64,000 nt of DNA from Pseudophaeobacter sp. EL27 (GTDB lineage Bacteria > Pseudomonadota > Alphaproteobacteria > Rhodobacterales > Rhodobacteraceae). The stretch lies in the NCBI RefSeq assembly GCF_900313025.1, contig NZ_OMPQ01000011.1:411551-475550 (forward strand), in the 5' to 3' direction. Position numbers and translations under genes: made by a program. The notes beneath the pieces are model-generated. The model saw nothing but the letters and a program-made list of their open reading frames with translations, did no database searches and had not been told where the DNA came from. Shown here in pieces: positions 34,519-43,755 of the stretch; the first letter of the stretch is position 1, and each line of letters begins with the position of its first letter.

Positions 34519-35412
34519 ATGCAGATAACCCTGTTGGACGGCTCGATTGGCCAGGAAATTGTCAAACGCTCTGGTGATCGGCCGACGCCGCTGTGGTCGA
34601 CCTCGGTGATGATCGACAAACCCGACGTGGTCAGCGCGGTTCATGGCGACTATTTTGCTGTTGGGGCCACCGTTGCCACCAGTAATACCTATGCGGTGCA
34701 CCGTGACCGTCTGGTGCGCGCCGGGATGGAAAACCGCTTTGAAGAGCTGCTTGAAATCGCCATGAGCCAGGCCGAAAAGGCCCGTGACGCCCATGGTTCA
34801 GGCCGTATCGCCGCTGCGCTGGGACCCATCGGGGCCAGCTACCGCCCGGATCTTGATATTCCGCTAGAAACGGCCAAAGCTCTGTTCTCGGAACTGATCC
34901 GGCTGATGGAACCCAAGGCTGATCTGTTTTTGCTGGAAACAGTCTCCTCCGTTGATCACGCCCGCGGCGCTTTGCTGGGCTGTGCAGACACGAACAAACC
35001 TGTCTGGTTGGCGGTCTCAGTGAATGACGAAGACGGCACCCGTTTGCGCTCTGGTGAGCCGCTGCAGGATCTGGCGCCGGTGATTGCGGAATTTGCCCCC
35101 GCAGCGGTGCTGATCAATTGTTCCCGCCCAGAGGCAATCGGCGTAGGGCTGGAGATCATCAAGGGCTTTGGCCGCCCTTTTGGCGCCTATGCCAATGGCT
35201 TTACCGGCATCTCCGAGGGTTTTTTGCAAGAGGCCCCCACTGTGGATGCCCTGGAAGAGCGGCGGGATCTGGGGCCGGCTGAATACGCAGAGTTTGTGAT
35301 GGGCTGGGTCGCCATGGGTGCCACAATTGTTGGCGGCTGTTGCGAAGTGGGTCCGGCGCATATTGCCGAAGTGGCGCGCAGGTTGCGCGCAGCAGGGCAT
35401 GAAATCATCTGA
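34519..35412 (+). CDS. Homocysteine S-methyltransferase family protein
   Basis: This 297-residue zinc-dependent methyltransferase barrel has one zinc cysteine in 'VLINCSRPEAI' and the adjacent pair in 'TIVGGCCEVGPAHI'. The N-terminus 'LLDGSIGQEIVKRSG' and the 'SNTYAVHRDRL' loop are family marks. Members take a methyl group from S-methylmethionine, betaine or similar donors and pass it to homocysteine. Beside dimethylglycine-type dehydrogenases, a betaine donor would fit well, since demethylated betaine is dimethylglycine. That assignment is inference from context. It begins 13 bases after the MDR gene. Confidence 0.88.
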   Translation: MQITLLDGSIGQEIVKRSGDRPTPLWSTSVMIDKPDVVSAVHGDYFAVGATVATSNTYAVHRDRLVRAGMENRFEELLEIAMSQAEKARDAHGSGRIAAALGPIGASYRPDLDIPLETAKALFSELIRLMEPKADLFLLETVSSVDHARGALLGCADTNKPVWLAVSVNDEDGTRLRSGEPLQDLAPVIAEFAPAAVLINCSRPEAIGVGLEIIKGFGRPFGAYANGFTGISEGFLQEAPTVDALEERRDLGPAEYAEFVMGWVAMGATIVGGCCEVGPAHIAEVARRLRAAGHEII

Positions 35413-35443
35413 TCAGAGACCGGGCAGAACGAGGAGGCGTGAC

Positions 35444-36451
35444 ATGGCGAAGGAAAATGCAACGGGTCTGGAGATTTCCCCGACGCGGGTCTGGACGGTG
35501 GATATTCTGGTCGCCGAAGGCTTTGTTCTGACGGAAATGTCCGCTGTGGCCGATACGCTGCGCATTGCCAATCGGGTGCTGGCTCAGCCGCCCTTTCGCA
35601 TTTGTATTCGCTCGGCGCAGGGCGGGCAGCTGTCCTGTCGGGCGGGTCTGTTGGTCAATACCAAACCCTATGCTGATCGCCCGAATGCGGATTTTGCCTT
35701 TGTGCTGGGCAATACAGACCCGGATCACCCCGAGCTGTCTCTGGGGCGGGTGACGAAAAGCTACACCAACCGGGGCGCGCGGGTCTATCTGCTGGCCGAA
35801 GCCGCCGCCCGCTACCTCAAGGATCAGGGGACCGCAGGGGCAACCCATTGGGAAAACGCCGCTCTGCTGCGCGAACGTCTCGGCCTGTTCGAGGCGAGCC
35901 ACGCCCTGGCCAGCGAGGATGGTCCGGTGATCACCTGTGCAGGCATGGGGGCCACTACTGATATCGTACTGGCGCTGATTGGGCGCCTCACCTCGGCCGC
36001 GGCGCAGATGAGCGTGGCCAATATCATGCTGCATGAACAGGTGCGGGACTATTCCTCGCTGCAGCCCTTTTCGGGCGCCAAGCCAACGATCACCGGTGAC
36101 CGGGATCTGGATCATGCGATCCGCCTGATGCAGGCCAATATCGAAGAGCCGATGCCCATTGGCAAGATCGTCGCGGACCTGGGCATTTCAACGCGCTCTC
36201 TGGAGCGCAAGTTCAAGACCTTTCTTGCTACAACGCCCAATGGGTTCTACCGCGAAATGCGGCTCAACAAGGCCAACAACCTGTTGCTCAATACCACCAT
36301 GAGCGTGCGCGAGATTGGCCTGGCCTGTGGTTTCCAGAACGGATTTTCCACGCTCTATAAATCGATCTTTGGAATCACTCCCTTTACGCTGCGCAAACGC
36401 CGCCGTCTGGGCGAGGACATGCCGACAGATTTTTTGAAAGCCGGTGAATAG
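35444..36451 (+). CDS. GbdR-like GATase1-AraC regulator
   Basis: This 335-residue regulator has an N-terminal DJ-1/PfpI-like sensor domain (about 15-200) and a C-terminal AraC domain with two helix-turn-helix units (about 235-330; 'GKIVADLGISTRSLERKFKTFLATTP' and 'SVREIGLACGFQNGFSTLYKSIFGITP'). GbdR of Pseudomonas, which activates glycine betaine and dimethylglycine catabolism, has this architecture. Placement between two dimethylglycine-type dehydrogenases supports the same role. The start at 35444 has GAGGAGG at good spacing. Confidence 0.85.
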   Translation: MAKENATGLEISPTRVWTVDILVAEGFVLTEMSAVADTLRIANRVLAQPPFRICIRSAQGGQLSCRAGLLVNTKPYADRPNADFAFVLGNTDPDHPELSLGRVTKSYTNRGARVYLLAEAAARYLKDQGTAGATHWENAALLRERLGLFEASHALASEDGPVITCAGMGATTDIVLALIGRLTSAAAQMSVANIMLHEQVRDYSSLQPFSGAKPTITGDRDLDHAIRLMQANIEEPMPIGKIVADLGISTRSLERKFKTFLATTPNGFYREMRLNKANNLLLNTTMSVREIGLACGFQNGFSTLYKSIFGITPFTLRKRRRLGEDMPTDFLKAGE

Positions 36452-36537
36452 CCAAAGACCTCTGACGTTTTTGACACATTTTGTGACGCCTGGACATGAT
36501 AATCAGGGCAAAATTCTGGTTCTTTTGGAGTGCTGAC

Positions 36538-38988
36538 ATGAGCGAACTTCCTACTCAGGCCCGTGTGGTCATCATCGGTGGCGGCGTTATTGGCTGCTCG
36601 GTTGCCTATCATCTGACCAAGCTGGGCTGGAAGGATGTGGTGCTGTTGGAGCGCAAGCAGCTCACCTCGGGCACCACCTGGCATGCCGCTGGTCTGATCG
36701 CCCAGCTGCGGGCCACCGCCAATATGACCAAACTGGCAAAATACAGCCAGGAACTCTATGGCGCGCTGGAAGCGGAAACCGGTGTTGCCACCGGGTTCAA
36801 GCGCTGCGGTTCGATCACCGTGGCCCTGACGGAGGAGCGCAAAGAAGAGATCTTTCGTCAGGCCAGCATGGCGCGGGCCTTTGGGGTGGATGTCGAAGAG
36901 ATCTCTCCCGAAGAGGTTAAAGCGCGCTATGAGCATCTGAACATCGGCGATGTCACCGGTGGCGTCTGGCTGCCCAAGGACGGGCAGGGCGATCCCGCCA
37001 ATATCGCATTGGCCCTGGCCAAGGGCGCGCGTCAACGTGGTGCGCTGGTCAAAGAACGCATCAAGGTCACGGGTCTGTCTAAAGAAGGTCGCCGGGTGAC
37101 GGGGGTTGATTGGGTCAGCGATGACGGCAGCGCGCAGGGCCATATCAAGGCTGACATGGTGGTGAACTGCGCCGGCATGTGGGGCCACGAGGTTGGCCGC
37201 ATGGCGGGCGTCAACGTGCCGCTGCACGCCTGCGAGCATTTCTACATTGTCACCGAAGCGATTGAGGGCCTGACCCAGATGCCGGTGCTGCGGGTGCCGG
37301 ATGAATGCGCCTACTACAAGGAAGACGCAGGGAAAATGTTGTTGGGGGCCTTTGAACCCAATGCCAAGCCCTGGGCGATGAAGGGCATTCCGGACACGTT
37401 TGAGTTTGACCAGCTGCCGGAAGATTTTGATCATTTTGAGCCCATTCTGGAAAACGCCTGCAACCGGATGCCGATGCTGGCCGAGGCGGGTATCCATACC
37501 TTCTTTAACGGGCCAGAGAGCTTTACCCCCGATGATGCTTATCATCTGGGTCTGGCGCCCGAGATGGATAATTTTTGGGTGGCCGCCGGGTTTAACTCCA
37601 TCGGCATCCAGTCGGCCGGTGGCGCGGGCATGGCGCTGGCACAGTGGATGGACGAGGGGCAGAAACCCTTTGATCTCGGCGATGTGGACATCTCCCGCAT
37701 GCATCCCTTCCAGGGCAACAAACACTATCTGTTCGAGCGCTCCAAAGAAACGCTGGGGCTGCTTTATGCCGATCACTTCCCCTATCGCCAAAAGGCCACC
37801 GCGCGCGGTGTGCGTCGCACGCCCTTTCACCACCACCTGAAAGAACAGGGCGCGGTCATGGGCGAGTTGGGCGGCTGGGAACGCGCCAACTGGTTTGCCA
37901 ATGAAGGCCAGAAGGCGGAGTATGAGTACACTTGGAAGCGTCAGAACTGGTTTGAAAACTCGGCGGCCGAACATCGCGCTGTGCGTGAAAATGTCGGCAT
38001 GTACGACATGTCGTCCTTTGGTAAAATCCGCGTCGAAGGCCCCGACGCCGAGGCCTTCCTGAACCACGTCTGTGGTGCAAACCTGAGCGTGCCCGCGGGC
38101 AAGATTGTCTATACCCAGTTCCTCAACCCGCGTGGCGGCATCGAGGCGGATGTCACCGTCACCCGGATGAGCGAGACCGCCTATTTGGTGGTGACACCTG
38201 CGATCACCCGTCTGGCGGACCAGACCTGGATGATGCGTCATGTTGGTGATCGCCGCGTGGTAATCACCGATGTGACCGCTGGCGAGGGTGTGCTGGCGGT
38301 GATGGGCCCCAATGCGCGCAAACTGCTGGAAAAGGTTTCGCCCAATGATTTCTCCAATGATGTGAACCCCTTTGGCACCGCCCAGGAGATCGAGCTGGGC
38401 ATGGGGCTGGCACGGGTGCACCGGGTGACCTACGTGGGTGAGCTCGGTTGGGAGATCTATATGGGCTCGGATATGGCCGGTCATGCCTTTGAGACCCTGC
38501 ATGAAGCCGGTCAGGACATGGGGCTCAAGCTCTGTGGCATGCATATGATGGACAGCTGCCGGATCGAGAAAGGCTTCCGCCACTTTGGCCATGATATCAC
38601 CTGCGAGGACCATGTGATCGATGCCGGGCTTGGCTTTGCAGTCAAGACCGACAAGCCGGACTTCATTGGCCGTGACGCGGTGCTGGAGCGCAAAGAGAGC
38701 GGCCCCAAGATGCGGATGATGCAGTTCAAGCTCACCGATCCCGAGCCGCTGCTTTATCACAACGAGCCTCTGATCCGCGATGGTGAGATCGTTGGCTATA
38801 TCAGCTCGGGCAACTATGGTCATACGCTGGGGGCTGCCATCGGCATGGGCTATGTGCCCTGCGAGGGCGAAAAAGCGGCGGATGTGCTGGCCTCTTGCTA
38901 TGAGATCGAGGTCATGGGCACACGGGTGCGCGCCGAGGCTTCATTGAAGCCGATGTATGATCCAAAATCGGAGCGGGTGAAGGTCTGA
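36538..38988 (+). CDS. FAD-GcvT dehydrogenase, dimethylglycine/sarcosine type (second paralogue)
   Basis: This 816-residue paralogue of the gene at 30961 has the same architecture: 'RVVIIGGGVIGCSVAYHLTKLG', flavinylation-type His in 'SGTTWHAAGLIAQLRAT', and a GcvT-like half with 'YVGELGWEIYMG', 'MHMMDSCRIEKGFRHFGHDIT' and 'ISSGNYGHTLGAAIGMGYVP'. It is closer to standard dimethylglycine dehydrogenases in the 'WHAAGL' segment than the first paralogue, which reads 'WHAAGNVPTFSTSWS'. The two may act on different methylamines. The start at 36538 has GGAG 9 bases upstream. A terminator follows. Confidence 0.9.
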   Translation: MSELPTQARVVIIGGGVIGCSVAYHLTKLGWKDVVLLERKQLTSGTTWHAAGLIAQLRATANMTKLAKYSQELYGALEAETGVATGFKRCGSITVALTEERKEEIFRQASMARAFGVDVEEISPEEVKARYEHLNIGDVTGGVWLPKDGQGDPANIALALAKGARQRGALVKERIKVTGLSKEGRRVTGVDWVSDDGSAQGHIKADMVVNCAGMWGHEVGRMAGVNVPLHACEHFYIVTEAIEGLTQMPVLRVPDECAYYKEDAGKMLLGAFEPNAKPWAMKGIPDTFEFDQLPEDFDHFEPILENACNRMPMLAEAGIHTFFNGPESFTPDDAYHLGLAPEMDNFWVAAGFNSIGIQSAGGAGMALAQWMDEGQKPFDLGDVDISRMHPFQGNKHYLFERSKETLGLLYADHFPYRQKATARGVRRTPFHHHLKEQGAVMGELGGWERANWFANEGQKAEYEYTWKRQNWFENSAAEHRAVRENVGMYDMSSFGKIRVEGPDAEAFLNHVCGANLSVPAGKIVYTQFLNPRGGIEADVTVTRMSETAYLVVTPAITRLADQTWMMRHVGDRRVVITDVTAGEGVLAVMGPNARKLLEKVSPNDFSNDVNPFGTAQEIELGMGLARVHRVTYVGELGWEIYMGSDMAGHAFETLHEAGQDMGLKLCGMHMMDSCRIEKGFRHFGHDITCEDHVIDAGLGFAVKTDKPDFIGRDAVLERKESGPKMRMMQFKLTDPEPLLYHNEPLIRDGEIVGYISSGNYGHTLGAAIGMGYVPCEGEKAADVLASCYEIEVMGTRVRAEASLKPMYDPKSERVKV

Positions 38989-39012
38989 TCGCTCAAGGCA
39001 AAGCAAAAGCGG

Positions 39013-39050
39013 AAAGGGGCGGGGACTGTGAGAGGTCTCTGCCCCTTTTC
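39013..39050 (+). terminator. Rho-independent terminator of the betaine/DMG block
   Basis: AAAGGGGC (39013-39020) pairs with GCCCCTTT (39041-39048) across a 20-base loop that can pair further (GGGGAC against GTCTCT). A T-rich run follows. It lies 24 bases after the second dehydrogenase stop. Confidence 0.75.
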
Positions 39051-39150
39051 ATTTTCCGTAGCAGTTTGATGAAGCTGTCGCAGATGAGCTAGCGCTTGCG
39101 TCTGCTGGGCTGTTTGACTGCCCCAAACAGATGCCACAGGACACCTGAAC

Positions 39151-39819
39151 ATGAACAACCCCGAATATATCTTTGAAGCCAGTTCCAAACCCTCTTTGCC
39201 CTGGCATGAGGTGCCTCTGATCCGAGCCACCGACGAGAGCGTCAAGGGCTATGGCCAATTGGTGGACAGCCCTGAGGGCTTTGAGATCGAGATCGCCCGC
39301 TGGCCGCAACAGGGCTGGCGCCCGATTGATCAGGGCACCGGCGATGAGGGCGGTTGGGTCGAGGGCACGTTTAAATGCGACTGGCGTGGGGATGTGCTCT
39401 ATGGCGAAAACGAAGCGGTAAAAGGCAACTATGTCTTGGGCTGGTCAGCCGACCCGCAACAGGCCCAGACCGAGAGGCAGACAGCACCGCGCGATCAGGT
39501 GCTGCTCTGGCACATGAACTATCACCCAGATGGCGGTCAGCTGTTCTTCCCGCTCGACAATAAACCCTTCATCGTGCCGCTGGCCTTGCCTGGTGACAAC
39601 CTCAGCCCGGAAAAGGTGGTGGCCTTTTGGTGTGACGGCTCCAAGGGGCTCTATATTCACCCCAATATCTGGCACGAAGGCATCTTCCCGGTGGAAGACA
39701 ACCAGCGTTTCCTCGACCGTCAGGGGGCCGTACATGCGCGGGTCAGTGCTGACATCGGTCAGGAGTTTGGTGTCTACCTGTCCTGCCCTCTGGATGCGGC
39801 CAAGATCAAAGACCTATAG
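39151..39819 (+). CDS. Ureidoglycolate lyase-like protein
   Basis: This 222-residue protein resembles the cupin-like AllA (ureidoglycolate lyase) family, which releases urea from ureidoglycolate in allantoin breakdown. Supporting stretches are 'LLWHMNYHPDGGQLFFPLDNKPFIVPLALPG' and 'GLYIHPNIWHEGIFPVED', with the family's paired histidines. It is longer than E. coli AllA (160 residues), with an N-terminal extension. No other purine-degradation gene is adjacent, so the activity is tentative. Confidence 0.65.
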   Translation: MNNPEYIFEASSKPSLPWHEVPLIRATDESVKGYGQLVDSPEGFEIEIARWPQQGWRPIDQGTGDEGGWVEGTFKCDWRGDVLYGENEAVKGNYVLGWSADPQQAQTERQTAPRDQVLLWHMNYHPDGGQLFFPLDNKPFIVPLALPGDNLSPEKVVAFWCDGSKGLYIHPNIWHEGIFPVEDNQRFLDRQGAVHARVSADIGQEFGVYLSCPLDAAKIKDL

Positions 39820-39835
39820 GGGAGGGTGCCCCCTG

Positions 39836-40147
39836 TTACCGCTCTTGTGGTGGGGTCTCTTTGATACGGGCCACATGCGCCGCAATATCTTCGGCCGTGA
39901 ACTTTGAAGAGTGGCGTTTGCGGCTGGCGGGGTGGTTGACCAGCCCCAGCTTTAACGCGGGGCGATAGGCCTGCTGCGGTCTGATGGGGCGCGGCGCAAA
40001 GCCTCCGCCACAGGTGGGGCAGACATTGGACAGCTTTTCTACGCAGTCCGCGCAATAGGTGCATTCATAGCTGCAGATCCGCGCCTCCGAGGACTGCGGC
40101 GGCAAATCAACATCACAAAGTTCGCAGTTGGGGCGCAGCTCAAGCAT
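39836..40147 (-). CDS. DUF1272 zinc-ribbon protein
   Basis: This 103-residue protein has an N-terminal cysteine cluster 'LRPNCELCDVDLPP', 'ICSYECTYCADCVEKL' and 'VCPTCGGGF', as in DUF1272 (PF06906), expected to bind zinc. The C-terminal half is basic and contains 'SSKFTAEDIAAHVARIKE'. Function is unknown. I set the start at 40147, where the conserved 'MLELRPNCE' begins. It converges with the ureidoglycolate lyase-like gene, 16 bases apart. Confidence 0.85.
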   Translation of the reverse strand: MLELRPNCELCDVDLPPQSSEARICSYECTYCADCVEKLSNVCPTCGGGFAPRPIRPQQAYRPALKLGLVNHPASRKRHSSKFTAEDIAAHVARIKETPPQER

Positions 40148-40337
40148 GTGCAAATTCCAGAGTGGAGGCCTATCTGGCACTCAGAGTGTCAGAGCTGGGC
40201 CGCCCTGTCATGTGGTTTGATGGCATTCCCACTGGTTCATGAACTCTCGCGCTTGACGCCGGGTTAGTATTGTTTGCCCCCTGGGGGCTGCGGCTAGACT
40301 GCGGCTCAAAGCGAGTGGCGAGAAAGAGGTGATGCGG

Positions 40338-41588
40338 ATGTGGACGAATTGGTCGGGGTGCCAGACCTCGGACGCTGCCGTTGTGGCGCCTACCTCACTG
40401 GATCAGCTGAAGGCGCAGCTCTCGGGTGCTCACGGGGTGTTGCGCCCGGTAGGCGCGGGGCATTCCTTTGCCCCCCTGGCCGTGGAGGGCGACCAGATCC
40501 TGCAACTGGACCGGTTTGAAAAACCGACCGTCATTGGGCTTGAGTCAGGCCGGGCGCGGGTCAATGCCAATGCCCGCTTGCATGAGCTGTCAGCGGCGCT
40601 GGGCAGTAAGGGGCAGGCGTTTCGCAATCTTGGGGATATCAATGTGCAGTCGCTGGCAGGTGCCATGTCCACGGCTACCCATGGCACCGGGCTGACCCTG
40701 CCCTGTATTGCGGCCGAAATGACCGGCGCGCAGTTGCTGTCCGCCAGCGGAGAGCTGATTGAGGTCTCGGCTGAGGATCTGCCGGGTGTTCAGGTCAGCC
40801 TGGGTCTTTTGGGGATCCTGCTGGAGATTGAGCTGAACACCGTGCCTGCCTTTAATCTGCGCCGCCGGGTTGGGGTCCGCTCATTGGAGACACTGCTGGA
40901 ACAGATGCATGACAATTGGGCGGCGCATCGCTGTTACGAGTTTTTCCTGCTGCCCCATAGCGGCAAGGGGGTGCAGATCAGCCATGATGTGACAGAGGCA
41001 GCACCCGGCAAACCGCCGCTGGATCTGGATGCGCTGGGCCTACAGGTGATGAGGCTGGCCAGCGCTCTGCGTCATTTGCATCCCAAGATACAGCGCGGGG
41101 TTCTCGCCTTGATGCTGAAACTACAGGGCGAGGAAGATTTTACCGGCGAAAGCTGGCGGGTGCTCAGCTCTACCCGCGCCATGCTGTTCAACGAGATGGA
41201 ATACCACCTGCCGCCTGACACCGCCGAAGGGGTGCTGCGCGAGATCACGGCACTGACCGAAACGCGCCATCCGGATGTCTGGTTCCCGATCGAGGTGCGC
41301 CAGACCGCTGGCGATACCGCCTGGCTCTCGCCCTTTCAGCACGGGCCCCGGGTTTCGGTGGCGGTGCATATGCATGGTGGTCAGGACTACACCGGATTTT
41401 TCCGTGATTGCGAGGCGATCTTTCGCACCGCAGGCGGACGCCCGCATTGGGGCAAGATGCACAGCCTGAAACGGCGGGATCTGGAGGAGCTTTATCCGGA
41501 CTTGGGAAAGTTTGATGCGCTGCGGGCCCGGCTGGATCCCAAGGATCGGTTTTTGTCACCTGCCATGGCCAAGGTATTCCGCCCATGA
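40338..41588 (+). CDS. FAD-linked aldonolactone oxidase (D-arabinono-1,4-lactone oxidase type)
   Basis: This 416-residue VAO-type flavoenzyme has the FAD PP-loop 'LRPVGAGHSFAPL', whose histidine is where this family can bind FAD covalently, and 'STATHGTGLTLPC'. A C-terminal ALO domain ('PIEVRQTAGDTAWLSPF', 'RPHWGKMHSLKRRDLEELYPDLGKFDALRARLDP') is present. Such enzymes oxidise gulono-, galactono- or arabinono-lactone. The ATG at 40338 has GAGG 8 bases upstream; starts at 40329 (GTG) and 40332 (ATG) are possible. The stop overlaps the DSD1-like gene by 4 bases. Confidence 0.87.
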   Translation: MWTNWSGCQTSDAAVVAPTSLDQLKAQLSGAHGVLRPVGAGHSFAPLAVEGDQILQLDRFEKPTVIGLESGRARVNANARLHELSAALGSKGQAFRNLGDINVQSLAGAMSTATHGTGLTLPCIAAEMTGAQLLSASGELIEVSAEDLPGVQVSLGLLGILLEIELNTVPAFNLRRRVGVRSLETLLEQMHDNWAAHRCYEFFLLPHSGKGVQISHDVTEAAPGKPPLDLDALGLQVMRLASALRHLHPKIQRGVLALMLKLQGEEDFTGESWRVLSSTRAMLFNEMEYHLPPDTAEGVLREITALTETRHPDVWFPIEVRQTAGDTAWLSPFQHGPRVSVAVHMHGGQDYTGFFRDCEAIFRTAGGRPHWGKMHSLKRRDLEELYPDLGKFDALRARLDPKDRFLSPAMAKVFRP

Positions 41589-42757
41589 GTGGCCTGGGTG
41601 GTTTGCCGGATTTTGCGCTTTGGGATCGGGCCTTGCAGCAACGGGGACAAAACCTGCCCTGTCTGGTGGTTGACCGCCAGCGCTTTGTCGCAAATCTGGC
41701 GCTGGCCCGCAGCAGGGCACAGCTTGGCACCGGCCTGCGGGTGGTGGCAAAATCCCTGGCCTCATTGCCGCTGCTGGATCTGGCGATAGAGCAGCTCGGC
41801 GCCCTGGGCGTGATGACCTTTTCAGCGGCAATGGTGCAGGATCTGTTGCAGCACCGCCCTGAGCTGGAGCAGCTGATGGGTAAACCTCTGCCCGTCGGGG
41901 CGGCGGCGCAGGTCCTGGCGGGCCAGGAGAAGGCTCCCGAACAGGTGATCTGGCTGATTGATACCGCACGCCGGGCGCAGCAATATGCAGAGCTGGCCAT
42001 AGCGCGCGGGGTCCAGCTGCGGGTCGCGATAGAGCTGGATGTGGGGCTGCACCGGGGCGGTGTTGAACTGGCAGAGCTGGCGGCACTTGTGGCGGAGATC
42101 CAGCGGATGCCCGGTCTGAACATTGAGGGGGTGATGGGCTATGAACCACATCTCGCCAAGTTACCTACCCTCCTGCGAAAAAGCGCTAAGGCTGCAGTTG
42201 AGCGGGCTCTGCACGCGGCGGCGGACCTGATGAAACAGCTCGGCGTTTGCGGGTCAGGTGGGGAAGCGCCGCTGGTCAATACCGGCGGCAGCCTGAGCTT
42301 TGACAGCTATGGGCCTGCCCAGGGTGTCAGCGAGGTCTCTCTAGGTTCAGTGCTGGTGAAGCCTCAGGATTTTTTAATCCCGGCGACGCGTGCGTTTCTG
42401 CCTGCGATGTTTATCGCCACGCCGATTCTGAAGTATCGCGCCAATAACCCACTGCCGGGGCTTGAGGCCCTAAGTCCCCTGCTGAGCTGGCGCCGCCGTG
42501 CCAATCTGGCCATCTACGGCGGCTATTGGAAAGCCAAACCGGTCCACCCCCTAGGCTATGGCAATTCAGGTGTCTTTGGGCGCTCCTCCAACCAGGAGGT
42601 CTGGTCTGGTCCGCAGTTGGAGCCCTCTCCGGTGGATCACTTCGCTTTTCTGCACCCCAGTCAAAGCGAAGCGGTGATCCCTGAGTTCGGCGCGCTCCTC
42701 GTGCTGTCAGAGGGGCAGATCACCGAGACCTGGCCTGCATTGAGTCACCTTCACTAG
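41585..42757 (+). CDS. DSD1-type PLP enzyme (D-amino-acid dehydratase/aldolase-like)
   Basis: This 390-residue fold-type III PLP protein has an alanine-racemase-like N-terminal barrel with the PLP lysine in 'RVVAKSLASLPLLDLA' and a C-terminal D-serine-dehydratase-like domain. The C-terminal metal-site region carries 'DHFAFLHPSQSEAV', with the His typical of zinc-dependent D-serine dehydratase and D-threonine aldolase. It is coupled to the lactone oxidase by ATGA, so the two probably act in one pathway. The substrate is not clear. Confidence 0.83.
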   Translation: MSGLGGLPDFALWDRALQQRGQNLPCLVVDRQRFVANLALARSRAQLGTGLRVVAKSLASLPLLDLAIEQLGALGVMTFSAAMVQDLLQHRPELEQLMGKPLPVGAAAQVLAGQEKAPEQVIWLIDTARRAQQYAELAIARGVQLRVAIELDVGLHRGGVELAELAALVAEIQRMPGLNIEGVMGYEPHLAKLPTLLRKSAKAAVERALHAAADLMKQLGVCGSGGEAPLVNTGGSLSFDSYGPAQGVSEVSLGSVLVKPQDFLIPATRAFLPAMFIATPILKYRANNPLPGLEALSPLLSWRRRANLAIYGGYWKAKPVHPLGYGNSGVFGRSSNQEVWSGPQLEPSPVDHFAFLHPSQSEAVIPEFGALLVLSEGQITETWPALSHLH

Positions 42758-42884
42758 GTGTTTGATCCCAGGTTTGATGGTGCGATCCTTTCTCAAGCCT
42801 GGAAGGAAGCATTAGGGGGCAAGTTCGTCACGAAAGCGCCTCGCACTGTCACCCGGCAGGCGATTGCGGAGCAATCTGCCGATA

Positions 42885-43252
42885 GGGCACGTGCGCCGTC
42901 AGAGCTGCAATACAGCGATCGCAAGCTTCGCTCGCGCAGCTGAGCAAGCAGTTGGGCATCAATCCCAAGACTGTCACAAAGTGGCGTAAGCGTGCGACGG
43001 TCGAAGACTTGAAGACCAGACCAAAGGAGCCGCGTTCAACTGTTCTCAGCAAAGCTGAGGAGGCAATGATCGTCGCCTTCCCAAGGCACAGGCTGTTGCC
43101 GCTGGATGATTTTCTCTATGCTCTTCAGCCATCCATTCCACATTTGACCCGGTCTGCCCTGCATCGATGCCTTCAGCAGCACGGCATTTCTCGCTTGCTG
43201 GACGTCGAGGGTGACAAGCCTAAACGTCAGAAGTTCAAGCGTTATCCCAGCC
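42885..43252 (+). pseudogene. IS481-family transposase, N-terminal relic
   Basis: From about 42889 the frame reads 'CAVRAAIQRSQASLAQLSKQLGINPKTVTKWRKRATVEDLKTRPKEP' and continues to 'DVEGDKPKRQKFKRYP'. This is the helix-turn-helix N-terminal third of an IS481-type transposase. The match stops abruptly at 43250, where an IS5-type end begins. The DDE domain is missing. Confidence 0.8.
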
Positions 43253-43254
43253 AT

Positions 43255-43640
43255 GGCTTTGTTGCACAAATCGGCCTGAAGTCGTGTTTCTCCCTTCCCC
43301 GGGCGGACTTAGCCTATGACCGAGCGGGGACCTTCTCCCTCAGCTTTGATGCCGGTCCTATCGATGAGCAGATGTAACGGCCCTGGTGAGCCCCGATAGG
43401 GAATGGCGACCGGCAACATCTTCTGCCGCCGACACAGGGTGCCAAAGTCTGGCACAGACCAGTCAAGCCCGATCAGTTCCAGCAGGCTTTCGACACAGCC
43501 AGACCGAACAGAACTTTCATGGTCAGACAGGCTTGGATTGCCGCATCGCTATAGGCTTGCTGAGGCCCAGGATGACCTGACGGCTACGCCTTTCACGCCA
43601 TTTCCGGGTCACCCCAACCTCTCACACATGCAAGCCTGTG
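43255..43640 (-). pseudogene. IS5-family element relic inserted in the IS481 relic
   Basis: An IS5-type terminal sequence GGCTTTGTTGCACAAATCGG starts at 43255. On the minus strand, broken frames give 'YSDAAIQACLTMKVLFGLA', then after a short deletion 'ESLLELIGLDWSVPDFGTLCRRQKMLPVAIPYRG' and 'GPLHLLIDRTGIKAEGEG'. These are diagnostic of IS5 transposases. The middle of the DDE domain and the C-terminus are deleted, so the catalytic relic joins directly to the IS end. The right limit near 43640 is approximate. Confidence 0.72.
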
Positions 43641-43755
43641 CTGTCGGTCAGTGATAAGAGTTGCAGACCGACAAAACCGGCGTTTGTTGTGTTCACATCG
43701 AGCATCTAGTCCTAGTTGGAAGTTTTCAGTCAGAAACCAAGATAAGTATTTGCGA

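Noticed and set aside
36355..38823. 822-codon open frame on the minus strand, fully antisense to the second FAD-GcvT gene
   Set aside because: It mirrors the third-position GC bias of the sense gene, has His- and Leu-rich text without domains, and the sense frame is an unmistakable enzyme. It is a shadow frame.
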